From assembly GCA_018136815.1 (NCBI GenBank), contig CM030941.1:172439-236438 (forward strand): a DNA stretch of 64,000 bases. Reading direction: 5' to 3'. Below are positions 1-9,929 of the stretch, in pieces. Below the pieces are notes generated by a model. That model saw nothing but the letters and a program-made list of their open reading frames with translations. It did no database searches and was not told the DNA's origin. Both the position numbers and the translations under genes were made by a program. The DNA is from Isochrysis galbana (Eukaryota > Haptophyta > Isochrysidales > Isochrysidaceae). Position 1 is the first letter of the stretch, and each line of letters begins with the position of its first letter.

Positions 1-1620
1 TGAGCGCCGGCTTGCACGCGCGTGCGCGCATTATGGCATGTGGAGGCAGGAAGAGCGACGCGCGCGCAGACGCCGCGGACGCACGGCGGACGTAAGTCGG
101 GACACATGCTGCCCGCCAAGGGAAGCTACGTTACTGCGTTAGCGGAAAGACGCGTCTCTGACCTGACCCGTTCCCTCACAGCGAGTGGCGCTGCGATGGC
201 CTCCGGACTCGACGCAATGTACAACGGCTAGCTCGCGGTATCTGCTGCTTGTGGCAACTGCGTCTGTGCGCGTCACCCATGTCTATGCGCCATCGATACC
301 TACATGTTTGCAGCATCTTGCCTCCCCTTCCCATATGGTGCTGCCATCACACTATCTCCAGCGTTGTCGAGTCCGCGTTGTCCTGCATTGACCGTCGGAC
401 GCCGCTATTCATGTCGCCTTTCGCGAGTGGTTTGTGAGCTTGCATGAAGATCGGCGGCATGGTCGTGGCTGTACATGTGGCAGCAACAGGACATTTTGTG
501 CGGTACCGATGAGGGGGTTGTAGGGCTTTGTTCGATACTTTCTTCCGAGTTTCCTACTCGTCTTGGTGTGCTTTGCCCGAGTTTGATGTCGGATGAGCCG
601 TCACCAGTGTTTCTTGTTGTGGTATGGTGGCTGTTGTAGAACCACCCTTAGGTTTCCCCAAAACTTGCCCAGAGAGGCTTCCTTTCTTGATGTCTGCCTT
701 TTCGGTACTCCCTTTCCTCAACCATCCCCTTTGGGCTTTGCGAACCCCGCTCAAGCGGGGGAACGCGGACCATAGGACCATAGGCCGGCCAGAAGGTGCA
801 ACTCGAGGTTCCCTTTTTTTGTCACAACCTTCTCGTCTATTTTGGTAATAATTTTTATTGGCCCCAAACTTGGACATTATTCACACGTGCTATTCCTCTA
901 TCACAGAGTGCCGTCATCTGCCAACACAATCCATTGGTCCTTACCGATAGAATCATCTTTACCGGTAACTTTGTCTGCCAGATTCCTTTTCATCAAGTCA
1001 TCAGTCTCTTTCATCATGTGCACCACCTTCTGGACTCTTCTCTACATAATCATCTGCAGTGGATGCACATCGAGTTCGTAGGGTTCCCGAGTCATTTGCA
1101 CATCGACTTCTAGACCTCGCCTTCATCTTGGGGATCTCAGCTCACTCTAGATCGACTTAGTGCACCTAAGGAATCTCACCTTCATCAACACTCACGACGT
1201 TTCATCGGCTCATACTAAGGCAATACTCACCGATTCCCTAAATTCTTGATTCTTCTCTGTTCCCTCACACGCCTTCCTGTTTGTCTCAGAGTATTATCCA
1301 AAGACCCGCGGTGGGGTATATGTAAGGGTTTTGTGCGAGGTGTAAGTGCTGTAGAATCACCGTGCCCCAGGGGTATCTTCGTGAGTGCCCCAGTGCCCCA
1401 GGTGTCCCAGGTTCTAGCCCCTATCACTGTCTCACTCACTATCTGTCATGACCCTCCTGCCTTTTGTTGCCGCCCTGGCTGCTTCCTGGCAGCCAGCGCG
1501 ATATCCTCCTTGTGTGCCCATCAGCTTAATCGCACTGCTTATGATATGAATACCACTATATACCAACTCCGGAATCAACACTAGTACACTAGTGAGGTTC
1601 GCGCCACCCTGGTGCAAGGT
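1..1620. other. No recognisable gene
   Basis: I see only short open frames with no recognisable domain, on either strand. The longest, on the minus strand at 554-877, is basic and low in complexity and matches no family I know. The stretch looks like eroded intergenic or repeat DNA. Confidence 0.5.
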
Positions 1621-1624
1621 TGTA

Positions 1625-1895
1625 CGTGATTCCGATCCGGACTATAGTCAGATGGCTAATTCCACCTCTGTGTATGACTAGCTAGGTCTAGTCAGGCGGA
1701 GTGGTATGACAAATCGTCCTAGTCCGGCTTCGTCGGAATGAGTAGAGAGTAGACTACGTAGTCCAGTCTGGGCCCTATGCCCTATACGTCTAGTCATAGT
1801 CTGGACTATAGTGCCTATGCCTATGCGGTGCGGCGTCCATAGCCGGGACTATATATAGTCCGGACTATAGTCTGACTATAGTCCGTAGGCCAAAA
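1625..1895. repeat. Cluster of short ACTATAGT/CTAGTC palindromes
   Basis: Variants of GGACTATAGTC, GTCTAGTC and ACTATATATAGT recur many times in about 270 bases, often as overlapping palindromes, for example around 1835-1885. No coding frame accompanies them. They could form alternative hairpins or be the terminus of a decayed element. Confidence 0.6.
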
Positions 1896-1927
1896 TCGCT
1901 ATGCTTAGCTCATTTCGGCTCCCCAGC

Positions 1928-1980
1928 CCTATATCCTATATATATAGTAGTATATATATATACTAGTATATATATACCTA
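1928..1980. repeat. TA-rich microsatellite
   Basis: Imperfect (TA)n run with interspersed TAGTA, immediately downstream of the ACTATAGT palindrome cluster. Confidence 0.8.
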
Positions 1981-2277
1981 TGTTGGGCAAGGCCCTCTCA
2001 CCTCCATGTAAGTAAGGCACACAGTGAGAGGTGAAAGACATATTCATATTGCACACTGATTCACACCGGCTTAAGACGTTTGTACGTGGTACACTGTGCC
2101 CTGTACAGTAAACACAGTAGTAGAGCACCTACAGGCGGAACAAGCAGCTGCACACTATATAGCATAGCACACAAACAACGGCGTAGGCCACATATCAGAT
2201 ATCATGTATCACTCTCATCACCCACCAGGCTCAGGCCCGCGCCGACTCAGTCGCCAGCATCAGAAGCGCTGTCATCG
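1981..2277. other. No recognisable gene
   Basis: I see no coding signal or structured repeat between the TA microsatellite and the hAT remnant. Confidence 0.5.
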
Positions 2278-2560
2278 TCAGCTCACTTCTTCAATTTCGA
2301 GCAGCTCATCAACAATCGCGTCCATAACATGCGCCTTGTCGAGCTGATCAACACGCTCATCCCACATACCGAGACGGCCACTCTGTCCGTACTTCTCGAG
2401 GTAGATATTCCACAACGTCTCATTCGAAATTCTGCTTTGGTATAGGTGCCAATTCTTGCGAAGATACACAAGGCGGCTCAGATGGGCTGGGCACATATTC
2501 GGATCGCTCAACACCCCGCCCGTGGAGAAAGTTTGCTCGGTGTTGCTTCGTGTGGGAGAT
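2278..2560 (-). pseudogene. hAT transposase C-terminal remnant (family 1)
   Basis: Read on the minus strand, this segment encodes a short stretch that starts with QTFSTGG and continues through LSRLVYLRKNWHLY. That is the shape of the hAT dimerisation region near the end of hAT transposases, where (E)R.FSTGG is followed by a leucine-rich 'LVxLRKN' helix. No N-terminal zinc finger or catalytic core precedes it. The open frame runs upstream into an unrelated hAT-derived insertion that starts at 2664. It is therefore a fragment of a dead transposase. It belongs to a different hAT lineage from the fragment at 3062-3549, which has a different motif (SCERVFSLL). Confidence 0.65.
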
Positions 2561-2663
2561 GCCCGGGGAACCATACTTTGAGTTGAGAGTGTTGATGTTG
2601 GCATGTGAGTGTGAGTGTGGTGCCGTGTCGCTGTGTCATCAGTCCGTTGGACTCTATCTGTTT

Positions 2664-3588
2664 TAGGGCCAGGTAAATACTTGATACTTGTAGCGGAATT
2701 CGCCCAAACTTGTCGGCCAAACTTGCGTGATTCTTGGAGCTGACTGCCTAAACTTGTCGTCAAACTTGTAGCAATTTGTGGTGCCGCAAGTACGTCCGTA
2801 ACACGTTACAACACATTTCCCTTAAGGAGCACGGAAAATCTCGCCACTAGCCACTAGCCACTAGATATCGTGATATCGCGCACCTCCACCTACCTACCTA
2901 CCTCCTATCTATCTCCTATCTCCAACCTCCCTTCACCTTCACCTCTCTCTACATGATGATGATATGATGATATGATTTCTAAATAGCGCATTGTTTCAAC
3001 ATTTCACGCAACACACATGTTCCCACATGCATGACATGACACAACCACACTTACACTTATTTATGAAGACTTCTCCCGGTTGTTGTTGTTATAACGCAAC
3101 ATCAGCGCGGCTTGAATCTGATCCCCAAGAGATGCCGAACGATCTGGACCAAACATTGTGGTCAGCAAAGAAAACACGCGCTCACATGAAGCTGAATTTG
3201 GAGTCATGCTGAATGTAACCCTCGCCGCCAACGCCCAAGTAGGGAACTTTGTATGATTGGATGCCCACCAACTAAGCACCTGCTGCGTGAACGTTGGCAC
3301 CTCGGAGTGATCAATCTTGGTTCCGCGACATGCAGCCAATTATGCGGGAAGCTCATTCAGCAACCCTTGCGTGATAGAAGGCAAATGATGAAAGGAAGGA
3401 ATCTCTGCGAGCTGATGGACCCAAAGATCATCCACCTTACCATACGCAAAGGCTGGATTAAACGCTCGCAGGAGCCCGGTTCGGCGATGCTGCTCCTTAC
3501 AATGATACGGAGAGGCCCAAATTTCCGACGAGCTCGACCAGCCACCCAAACTTGCAAAAAAATTTGTAAAAGTATTTACCTGGCCCTA
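2664..3588. mobile_element. Non-autonomous hAT element with TIRs and 8-bp TSD
   Basis: The ends are perfect 19-bp terminal inverted repeats, TAGGGCCAGGTAAATACTT, at 2664-2682 and 3570-3588. They begin with the TAGGG typical of hAT elements. An identical 8-bp duplication, ATCTGTTT, flanks them at 2656-2663 and 3589-3596, which is the hAT target-site size. The 925-bp interior keeps only the end of a transposase on the minus strand (3062-3549) plus CTAC and ATG microsatellites near 2885-2980. The element is thus an internal-deletion derivative that would need transposase in trans. Its TIR differs from that of the complete hAT at 60189-63079. Confidence 0.88.
3062..3549 (-). pseudogene. hAT transposase C-terminal remnant (family 2)
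   Basis: The minus strand encodes the hAT C-terminal dimerisation region. A WWASNHTKFPTWALAAR block is followed by SMTPNSASCERVFSLLTT and a final LMLRYNNN helix, matching the 'WW..N...FP.La..A...L...assa.sER.FS' consensus. A stop codon near 3340 splits it from an upstream piece in the same frame (3340-3549). Nothing of the DDE core or BED finger remains. It lies wholly inside the TIR-bounded element 2664-3588 and is presumably the residue of that family's autonomous ancestor. Confidence 0.75.
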
Positions 3589-3596
3589 ATCTGTTT

Positions 3597-3990
3597 GTCG
3601 TCTGTCGTTCGCGTCGTTCGTCGCTCTCGTTCTCGCTCTCGTTCCCGTTCTCGTCCCTCGTCCTCAACACTCCATCAGTACCAAACCTCACCCTCAGCTA
3701 CAGCCTCAGCCTATCAATCCCCATTCGCCCAGCCATGTCCGCTCCGTCCTCGCGCTCGCTCGCCCTCGCCCTCGCCCAAGCGCCCAAGCGCCCAAGCCCG
3801 TCCTCCCGCCTTCCTTTGTTGAGGAGGTGGAGGTGGTCAAGCCCGCCATTCCATCACTCTCTGCCGCTCCCGCCGCGCCTACCGCCGATCGATCCCCTTG
3901 CATCTCCTCGCATATCGAGCGAGTTGTCATGCTGGATCCGTCACCCTACTGCTAGCTGCTGCTGCAGCCAGGCATCTCTGTCTAGCGGCT
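3597..3990 (+). repeat. LTR/gag-start-like retroelement debris
   Basis: A CGTCGTTCGTCGCTCTCG-rich stretch leads to an ATG at 3735 followed by Ser/Pro/Ala-rich codons. The same arrangement (GTCGTCGCTCTCG repeats, then an ATG and a Ser/Pro-rich start) occurs at about 46250-46530 in the second chromovirus remnant. I infer a decayed LTR with a gag start. The hAT element at 2664-3588 sits directly in front of it and appears to have inserted into it. Confidence 0.35.
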
Positions 3991-4024
3991 AGCGGGGTTT
4001 GAAGAATCGCTTTAAGTTGAAGTT

Positions 4025-4110
4025 GATCTATAATAAAACAACTGAGCGTTAGTACCACTACTCCCACTAGCCCGGTACTATCACGACACCCCTCAGCGCA
4101 CTTGCCCGCA
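4025..4110 (-). repeat. Dispersed repeat, reverse copy of 40703-40797
   Basis: On the reverse strand this segment matches 40703-40797 at roughly 90% by eye. Shared strings include GGTGTCGTGAT, GTACCGGGCT and GGTACTAACGCTCAG. The end motif ACTAACGCTCAGATGT also occurs near 57490. This is a dispersed family end of unknown type. Confidence 0.6.
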
Positions 4111-4828
4111 CGCCTAGTTGAAGTTGATCTAAATAACCCACCTGCTACATTTAGGTCATGCATGCATGTGATTTGACAACAAGTACTTACAACTATGTAA
4201 AGAAAAAAAAACTACACTCGATGGTCCGCGCTGGACTTACGACGGAACGCGGCCTTCGTAGATCATGTGTTCATGTGACTAGTACAATTGGCAGATCTCG
4301 TGTTCACACGCTAGGCCGTATGAACACGACTTGAACGTTCTCGCCCACACCCTAATCGGTGCAGGGTCAGGGGCTTTCTCGATAGGGCTTGTCGTTTGGA
4401 GTTGTCGTTTGGAGCACGACCTTTCTCTACATACACCGGCTGCGGCTCAGCCGCAGGTGCCACTACAAACGTGGGGAGGCAAGAAACTACGCCGCCTCAC
4501 TAGTGGTGGAGCCTCTGCGGATAGAGCTTCTCGGCTGCAACGACCGTTGCCTCGATGTAAACCGGCTCGCAGCCGCTGGTAGCACTTCATGTGGGGAGCG
4601 GCAAGAAACCCTGTCGTCTCGCCAAGGCGGGTGGGAAACGCCGCGCATGGATTCATGGGGGGCCCGTGCTCATGCCACAAAGTTCACAGATAGAAGAGTA
4701 TGTCGCAGTAAGACAACCATCGTTGAAAGGTCTGAGTACCATGTGAAGGCTATGGCTCGGAGGGTCGGCCACATTCATGGGAGACAATGTAACCGTGGCG
4801 TCACAAGATGCAAATGATACCTCGATCG
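4111..4828. other. No recognisable gene
   Basis: I see a weak internal duplication, with GTGGGGAG followed by GGCAAGAAA occurring near 4470 and near 4590. No frame has a recognisable product. Confidence 0.45.
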
Positions 4829-4968
4829 CTTCATGAATAAGGGGCAAGGGGCAACGTGGGAGCATAAGGTGTGAAGATCATCACGGTAGTCACTGCACGA
4901 CAAGGTACGGGATGAACTCAAAAGAAAAGCTGCAATGTTGTAACAACGGCGAATCAGAGCGCATCCGC

Positions 4969-7287
4969 TCACACTAATTGAGTGATGTTGTCCCAATAGT
5001 AGGAGTCCAAGGGGTTGGCTAATGACGCGACTTGCATCAGGAGACTCTTCAGCCTTGCCGGCGAGACAGGCTTCTCCAGAACGTGGTTGAACAGCTCGTC
5101 GACGCGCGAGTCTTCAGCATAGACTTGCTGGCGCGACACGCCGGTCAAAAGGACGAGACACACGCGTACCATCTCGCCGCGTCTCTGCCGACCACGCAAG
5201 TACTCTGCAACATCACAGGCAGACGCGTGGCCTGGCTTCATTTGATGGTCGATCATCACGAGATCGAATTGGCGTGCCGAACACTCGGCTTCACGCTCGT
5301 GGATCAGGCGTTTCGCATCCTCACCCGAGGAGGCTGCAACAACTTCGCCAACTTTTAGACTTTTCTCGAGGGCGGACTGCATGAGCTTCAGGATGACGGG
5401 CGAGTTATCGGCAATCAGCACTCGCATGTTCGATAAGTCAGCCGGTGGCGCGCGGGAATCCGCAGACAAAAGTGCACTCGTCTCGCCTTCGGAACCCTCG
5501 TCGTCGTCCCTAGGACGAGCCCGCGTGTAGTTGTCTCTGGAGCTCGGGAGCTCGATGGCCTGCAGACGCGGAACGGTTGAGCCGTTTGCCGTCGTACACA
5601 TAGAGTGCTCAGCTGATGCCAATGGCACCGTGAACCATACGGTAGCGCCGCCATGCACGTTCCTGGAAATACCACAAACGCCGCCCAAACTGGCGGCCTT
5701 GGCGGCAACAGACGAGAGGCCGAGCCCAGTGCCTCCACGCGTGCCCTCCACCTGGGCGAAAGGGCGGAAGAGCTTCTTTGCAATCGATTCGCGAATGCCT
5801 GGGCCTGTATCTTCCACAGCACAGACGACCTCAAGAGGTGCGCGCTCCTTGAGGCCAGAAAAAATGGGCTCGGAACCTATGCCTGCTTCGTCTTGGTTCC
5901 GCACCCAGCACTCAATCGCAACGTGCCCTGACTCAGTGAACTTGACCGAATTGCCGATCAGGTTGAGGAACATGTCGAGCAGCCAGTCTGGGTCGGCGAC
6001 CACGATGACGTCGTCGATTGATGGTAGAGCACCGGGGCGCACATTTGACTTTGCAACAACGTTGCCAACGCTGTGAATCTTCACAAGCTGCTTCAAGACG
6101 GGCATGATCGACCTATCCACGAAGCTCTGGACGTGAACGCGCTGCAGTCTAGGAATTGCTGGCGCGGGCTTCGAATCCTCGTGGCCGACTGCGTTTGCAA
6201 CGTGGTTCAGAATGGTCTTGCGTAGTTGTGCGATAGCGTGCAGTGAGACGTCAACGGCCTCCGAGGCTTCGCTCGCCACACTGGTACCTACGCTTGTGGA
6301 CGAGCCATTGGCCTTCAACTCGCCATGGCCCGAATCGGGCGAGGGCGGCTGTTCGGAGGGCCGCATTGCACCAAACGCCAAGACAAGGGCATTCAGCGGA
6401 GTGCCAATGTCATGCGCAATCGTAGCGAGCGTGAGAGAACGCGTCTGTGCGAACTTCTTCTCCATGCGCATACCACGATACTGCTCGAGAGGTAGACGAG
6501 CGACGAAGTACACAAAGATGATTGTTATGGGGCCCAAGAGAGCAGTGAAGCCCATGGTTGTGTAGAGCCCTCCAGCAGCAGCGAATATGATGAGGCCAAG
6601 AGCTGCGACGATCCCCGTTGGGAAGATGATTATGCCTGGTACCTGGACCAGTGATAGCAGTGGTCCATATGTGAACAGCGTCGCGGTGATGTACGAGATC
6701 ACCTCCCAACTGTAGATGGAGTGCCAGACATAGTCCAGTTCTACTTTAAAGTCTTCTTGCGTCCCAAAGCTTCCCGTCATCAAGTCCATACAGGTGTATG
6801 CAAGAGCAACATTGCGTATGATGAGCGGTGGCCAAACCATGATCGCGAAAATTGCCATCTGCGTGCGATAGCTGGTCTTCCTCGGGTCGAGCCCGTGGAC
6901 GCGAGACCAGCGCGTACTTTTCTCGCGGGCGTCATCACTCGCCTTGCCAGCTGCCCTGTTCTCCGACTCCCTGGCCTCCCGTTGGCGTGCCCTCGCCCAG
7001 ATGCGCAGGATGACAAAGCAGTACACGGCAATGCCGGCTTCATACGATGCGATCGCGATGGAGAAGACCCCCTTCCTGCCGCCAATGATCGTGTCAAAGT
7101 GCTTCCAATGGGACATGCTTCCAAAGAAGGCCATGACAGCGTAGTACATCGAGAAGACCAGCTTGATGAGCATCATGCCGATCATGTTGCGTGGCGTCCA
7201 GATGGTGCGTGTGTACTGGGCCTGCGTGAGCGGGTCACTGAAGCGCAGCCATCGTGAGATGTGGAGGTTGTCCGTGCCGGTGCTCAT
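4969..7287 (-). CDS. Membrane-bound hybrid histidine kinase, copy 1
   Basis: This single-exon frame encodes 772 residues. The first 265 contain about six hydrophobic segments (roughly 38-57, 74-97, 145-167, 195-215, 217-240, 244-262) and match no named sensor domain that I recognise. The H-box is AHDIGTPLNAL with the phospho-acceptor His at 292. The ATPase domain has an N-box (LNLIGNSVKF, Asn446), a G1 box (DTGPG, 493-497), an F-box (FRPF, 507-510) and a G2 box (GTRGGTGLGL, 515-524). A receiver domain follows from about 621 to 752, with Asp680 in VMIDHQM, Thr715 and Lys739. It should autophosphorylate His292 and pass phosphate to Asp680. The downstream HPt and response regulator partners are not in this window. 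The ATG at 7287 is the first Met of the frame and is conserved in copy 2. Confidence 0.9.
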   Translation of the reverse strand: MSTGTDNLHISRWLRFSDPLTQAQYTRTIWTPRNMIGMMLIKLVFSMYYAVMAFFGSMSHWKHFDTIIGGRKGVFSIAIASYEAGIAVYCFVILRIWARARQREARESENRAAGKASDDAREKSTRWSRVHGLDPRKTSYRTQMAIFAIMVWPPLIIRNVALAYTCMDLMTGSFGTQEDFKVELDYVWHSIYSWEVISYITATLFTYGPLLSLVQVPGIIIFPTGIVAALGLIIFAAAGGLYTTMGFTALLGPITIIFVYFVARLPLEQYRGMRMEKKFAQTRSLTLATIAHDIGTPLNALVLAFGAMRPSEQPPSPDSGHGELKANGSSTSVGTSVASEASEAVDVSLHAIAQLRKTILNHVANAVGHEDSKPAPAIPRLQRVHVQSFVDRSIMPVLKQLVKIHSVGNVVAKSNVRPGALPSIDDVIVVADPDWLLDMFLNLIGNSVKFTESGHVAIECWVRNQDEAGIGSEPIFSGLKERAPLEVVCAVEDTGPGIRESIAKKLFRPFAQVEGTRGGTGLGLSSVAAKAASLGGVCGISRNVHGGATVWFTVPLASAEHSMCTTANGSTVPRLQAIELPSSRDNYTRARPRDDDEGSEGETSALLSADSRAPPADLSNMRVLIADNSPVILKLMQSALEKSLKVGEVVAASSGEDAKRLIHEREAECSARQFDLVMIDHQMKPGHASACDVAEYLRGRQRRGEMVRVCLVLLTGVSRQQVYAEDSRVDELFNHVLEKPVSPARLKSLLMQVASLANPLDSYYWDNITQLV

Positions 7288-7614
7288 GCGCCGAGGCGCG
7301 CGCGCGCAGGCGGCGAGCGGGGGTTGCTGGGGGTGGGGGGGACCGGCTCGGGGGCGGCGGCGGGTCTGAGGGCGCGGCGGGGCGGGAGGGGGAGGGGGAG
7401 GGCGGGGGGGCGGGGTGGGGGGGGGACTAGGGCGCGGCGCGGGCGGCCGCGTGCCGGAGAGAGGGTTCTCCCCTCCGCGGAGGATGGAGAGAGAGACCTC
7501 TGTGGGCGGCTGGCGGGGAGGGGCCGATGGGCGACGGAGGCCCGCGGGGCTCTTCTTTAACGTAGACGGGGGCGAGGACTTCTGTTAACACGACCCTCGC
7601 CGGGGGAAGGGCGG

Positions 7615-8270
7615 AAGAGAGGAGAGAGGGGGGGGGGGGGGAAGAGGAGAGGGGGGGGGCTGGGGGGAGGGGAGAGAGGGGAGAGAGAGAAGGGAGAAGA
7701 GGGAAGGGAGAAGAGAGAAGAGAGAAGAGAGATAAGAGAGGAGAGAGGAGAGAGGAGAGAGAGGAGAGAGGAGAGAGGAGAGAGGAGAGAGGAGAGAGGA
7801 GAGAGGAGAGAGGAGAGAGGAGAGAGGAGAGAGGAGAGAGGAGAGAGGAGAGAGGAGAGAGGAGAGAGGAGAGAGGAGAGAGGAGAGAGGAGAGAGGAGA
7901 GAGGAGAGAAGGGAGAAGAGAGAAGAGAGAGGAGAGAGGAGAGAAGAGAGAAGAGAGAAGAGAGAAGAGAGAAGAGAGAAGAGAGAAGAGAGAAGAGAGA
8001 AGAGAGAAGAGAGAAGAGAGAAGAGAGAAGAGAGAAGAGAGAGAAGAGAGAGAAGAGAAAGAAGAGAGAGGAGAGAGAGAAGAGAGAGGAGAGAGAGGAG
8101 AGAGAGAAGAGAGAGGAGAGAGAGAAGAGAGAGGAGAGAGAGAAGAGAGAGAGGGAAGAGAGAAGAGGGAAGAGAGAGGAGAGAAGAGAGAGAAGAGAGA
8201 GAGGGAAGAGAGAAGAGGGAAGAGAGGAGAGGGAGGGGGCGGCGGAGGAGAGGAGAGAGAGAGAAGATGC
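7615..8270. repeat. Long GA-rich (polypurine) tract upstream of kinase copy 1
   Basis: About 650 bases are almost pure purine on this strand, mostly (GAGAGGA)n and (GAGAGAA)n. On the kinase sense strand it is a CT tract, roughly 330-980 bases before the ATG. The corresponding tract of copy 2 (30085-30500) is shorter and differently arranged, as expected for replication slippage. Confidence 0.9.
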
Positions 8271-8307
8271 GTCGGGGGAGAGGGGTTGGAGAGAAAAAAA
8301 GACGTTA

Positions 8308-8323
8308 CGCCGTCGCGACGGCG
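8308..8323. promoter_or_regulatory. Conserved 16-bp palindrome upstream of kinase copy 1
   Basis: A perfect palindrome, CGCCGTCGCGACGGCG, sits at the outer edge of the duplicated arm and is also perfect in the other arm at 30034-30049. Its regulatory role is inference only. Confidence 0.4.
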
Positions 8324-8618
8324 GTTACCGCCAACGGAGCGGAGCATTTCTAACCCCTAACTGTGAAACGGTCTTTCTTCGAAGACAGTCGAAATTCGTC
8401 GATCACTGTCGAGGTTGAGCCGCTCGCTGTTTTTCGCGGGGGGGAAGGGAGGAGATGGGCAAGCAAGGAGATCGGGGGCGAGGTCGGTCTCAGCAGCAGT
8501 TATCGGGAGGTCGCTTTCCGTCGAACATATGGGACGGAATCCATTTGAGCCATCAGTTTCTTTCAGCTCCAGTTCCAGTTCCATTTTAGGAGTGCAGTAC
8601 TTTTTGCGTGACAGGACC

Positions 8619-8900
8619 CTACAAGTAGGTGGTAAAAATAATACGCGCGTTCACTTTTTTAGGGGGGGTGAGTATGTAGTTGACGGGTGTTCGATGTCGC
8701 GCGCCTTGAGTTGGGTGTGTTCGCGGCACAGCCGCGAGGTGCTGAGCGCCGCGTGTACGCGGCGCGAGGAAAATTATCAGTGTTTTTCACAGTGTTCACT
8801 TTGGGGGTCAAGGGAGTAGTAGGTAGTTGACTATGTTCAAACGGTCAAAAAGTTTGAGTTGCGTTCGCGTTCGACTATTTTTTGTACCACCTACTTGTAG
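8619..8900. mobile_element. MITE candidate with CTACAAGTAGGTGGTA termini
   Basis: CTACAAGTAGGTGGTA at 8619-8634 reappears in inverted form at 8885-8900, and an A/T stretch follows inward on both sides. The roughly 280-bp interior is non-coding. A diverged relative in reverse orientation lies at about 57420-57480, sharing ACGCGCGTT and the terminal motif. I could not identify a convincing target duplication, so the superfamily is open. Confidence 0.55.
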
Positions 8901-9038
8901 TTGCTAGTTGTTGCAAATACGAGTATTCGCGCAGAGCCCCGGAAATGAGAGTGAATTCAAGATTCAAGCCCCCCCCCGCGCGCGGAGAGCGCGGGCCGCG
9001 CGGAGCGCCACCCAGTGCATCTAGATCTTAAAAAATAT

Positions 9039-9218
9039 TATCTCTTAAGAGGCGGATGGAAGCGCACCTTTGAAGGTGCTTCGCGGCAGTTAGTGCTCTC
9101 AGCTCTCTATATTCAGTTTTATGGACGTTTCATTCCCTTAAACGCACCCTATCTTCAAAGCAACCGCGACATGCAGCACGCAGCACCCCCAAAGGTGCTT
9201 CTCGCCTCTTAAGAGATA
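9039..9218. mobile_element. MITE/foldback candidate with 16-bp TIRs
   Basis: TATCTCTTAAGAGGCG at 9039-9054 is perfectly inverted at 9203-9218, and an inner AAGGTG/CACCTT pair extends the fold. The 180-bp unit has no coding capacity. A TA target duplication is possible but not provable here. Confidence 0.6.
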
Positions 9219-9239
9219 GTAAACTAGCTGCTACGCTGC

Positions 9240-9720
9240 TACTTGCACGACGGCATAGGTGCTCCATTAGGCTGATATTAGGTCCTGATATCATGATATT
9301 AGGTCCTCTAGACCTGATGACCTGATAGCTTGATGTAAGGTCATGACGAGGTCAGGCGACTATAAATATACTTGACACTTAAATTCTCTTGTAGTAGTAG
9401 TCGTACACTTAGCGCGAAAAACAGTGGGGGAAAGGGGGGATGGGTGGTTCTCGCCCCTCATGTTGGCATGAGGGGAGTCAAGACAGTGAGGAGGGGCGCC
9501 CCCCCCTCTCCATGGCGACCCAACACAGAAGCTAGATCAGCGTCTAAGGGTAATTAATAATCAATGATCAGCAATGCAGAAGTATAAGTAAGCAATTCTT
9601 TTGATAATCACTACTATACTTATAATATCGCGTAACAACCTGATATTAGGCTGAGAATTGGACCTGATATCATGCTAAGGGAGCCGAAACCTGACGACCT
9701 GATATCTAACGGAGCATCTA
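9240..9720. repeat. Two blocks of CCTGATATCAT/GATATTAGG repeats
   Basis: Blocks at about 9268-9330 and 9638-9708 share CTGATATTAGG, CCTGATATCATG and GACCTGATA in the same order. Between them is unique DNA containing no gene I can recognise. Confidence 0.5.
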
Positions 9721-9929
9721 TGGCACGACGTGAGGCGTGAGGCAGATTGCTGGTGCTAGGTGCTACTCCTAACTACCCTCCCTTTCTTACCACTTACCAC
9801 TTACCACCAACCACCCCTTTCCCCTCCCCCCGTTTCCTTTTCTGGAAGACCGGGGGGAGGGAAGGCCGCGCGCGCTGCTTTGACCAGGGACCAGGGGCCA
9901 GTGGCGTGAGGCGTGAGCGTGAGACAGAG

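Larger units (their letters stand above)
4829..8327 (-). repeat. Left arm of inverted duplication carrying a histidine kinase gene
   Basis: Read in reverse, this arm aligns with 30026-33260. The shared order is a CGCCGTCGCGACGGCG palindrome, a long purine/pyrimidine tract, a C-rich leader, and the whole kinase gene. Past the stop codon the match continues (GAGCGGATGCGCTCTGATTC, GCAGCTTTTCTTTTGAG) and then fades over about 130 bases. The arms lie about 21.7 kb apart in this assembly. They differ by scattered substitutions and in tract length, so this is a real duplication rather than an identical assembly echo. Confidence 0.88.

Noticed and set aside
7427-8347. A 306-codon Ser/Leu/Pro-rich protein
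   Set aside because: A pure translation of the CT/GA tract without an independent coding signal. The corresponding tract in the other arm gives a different frame and length.
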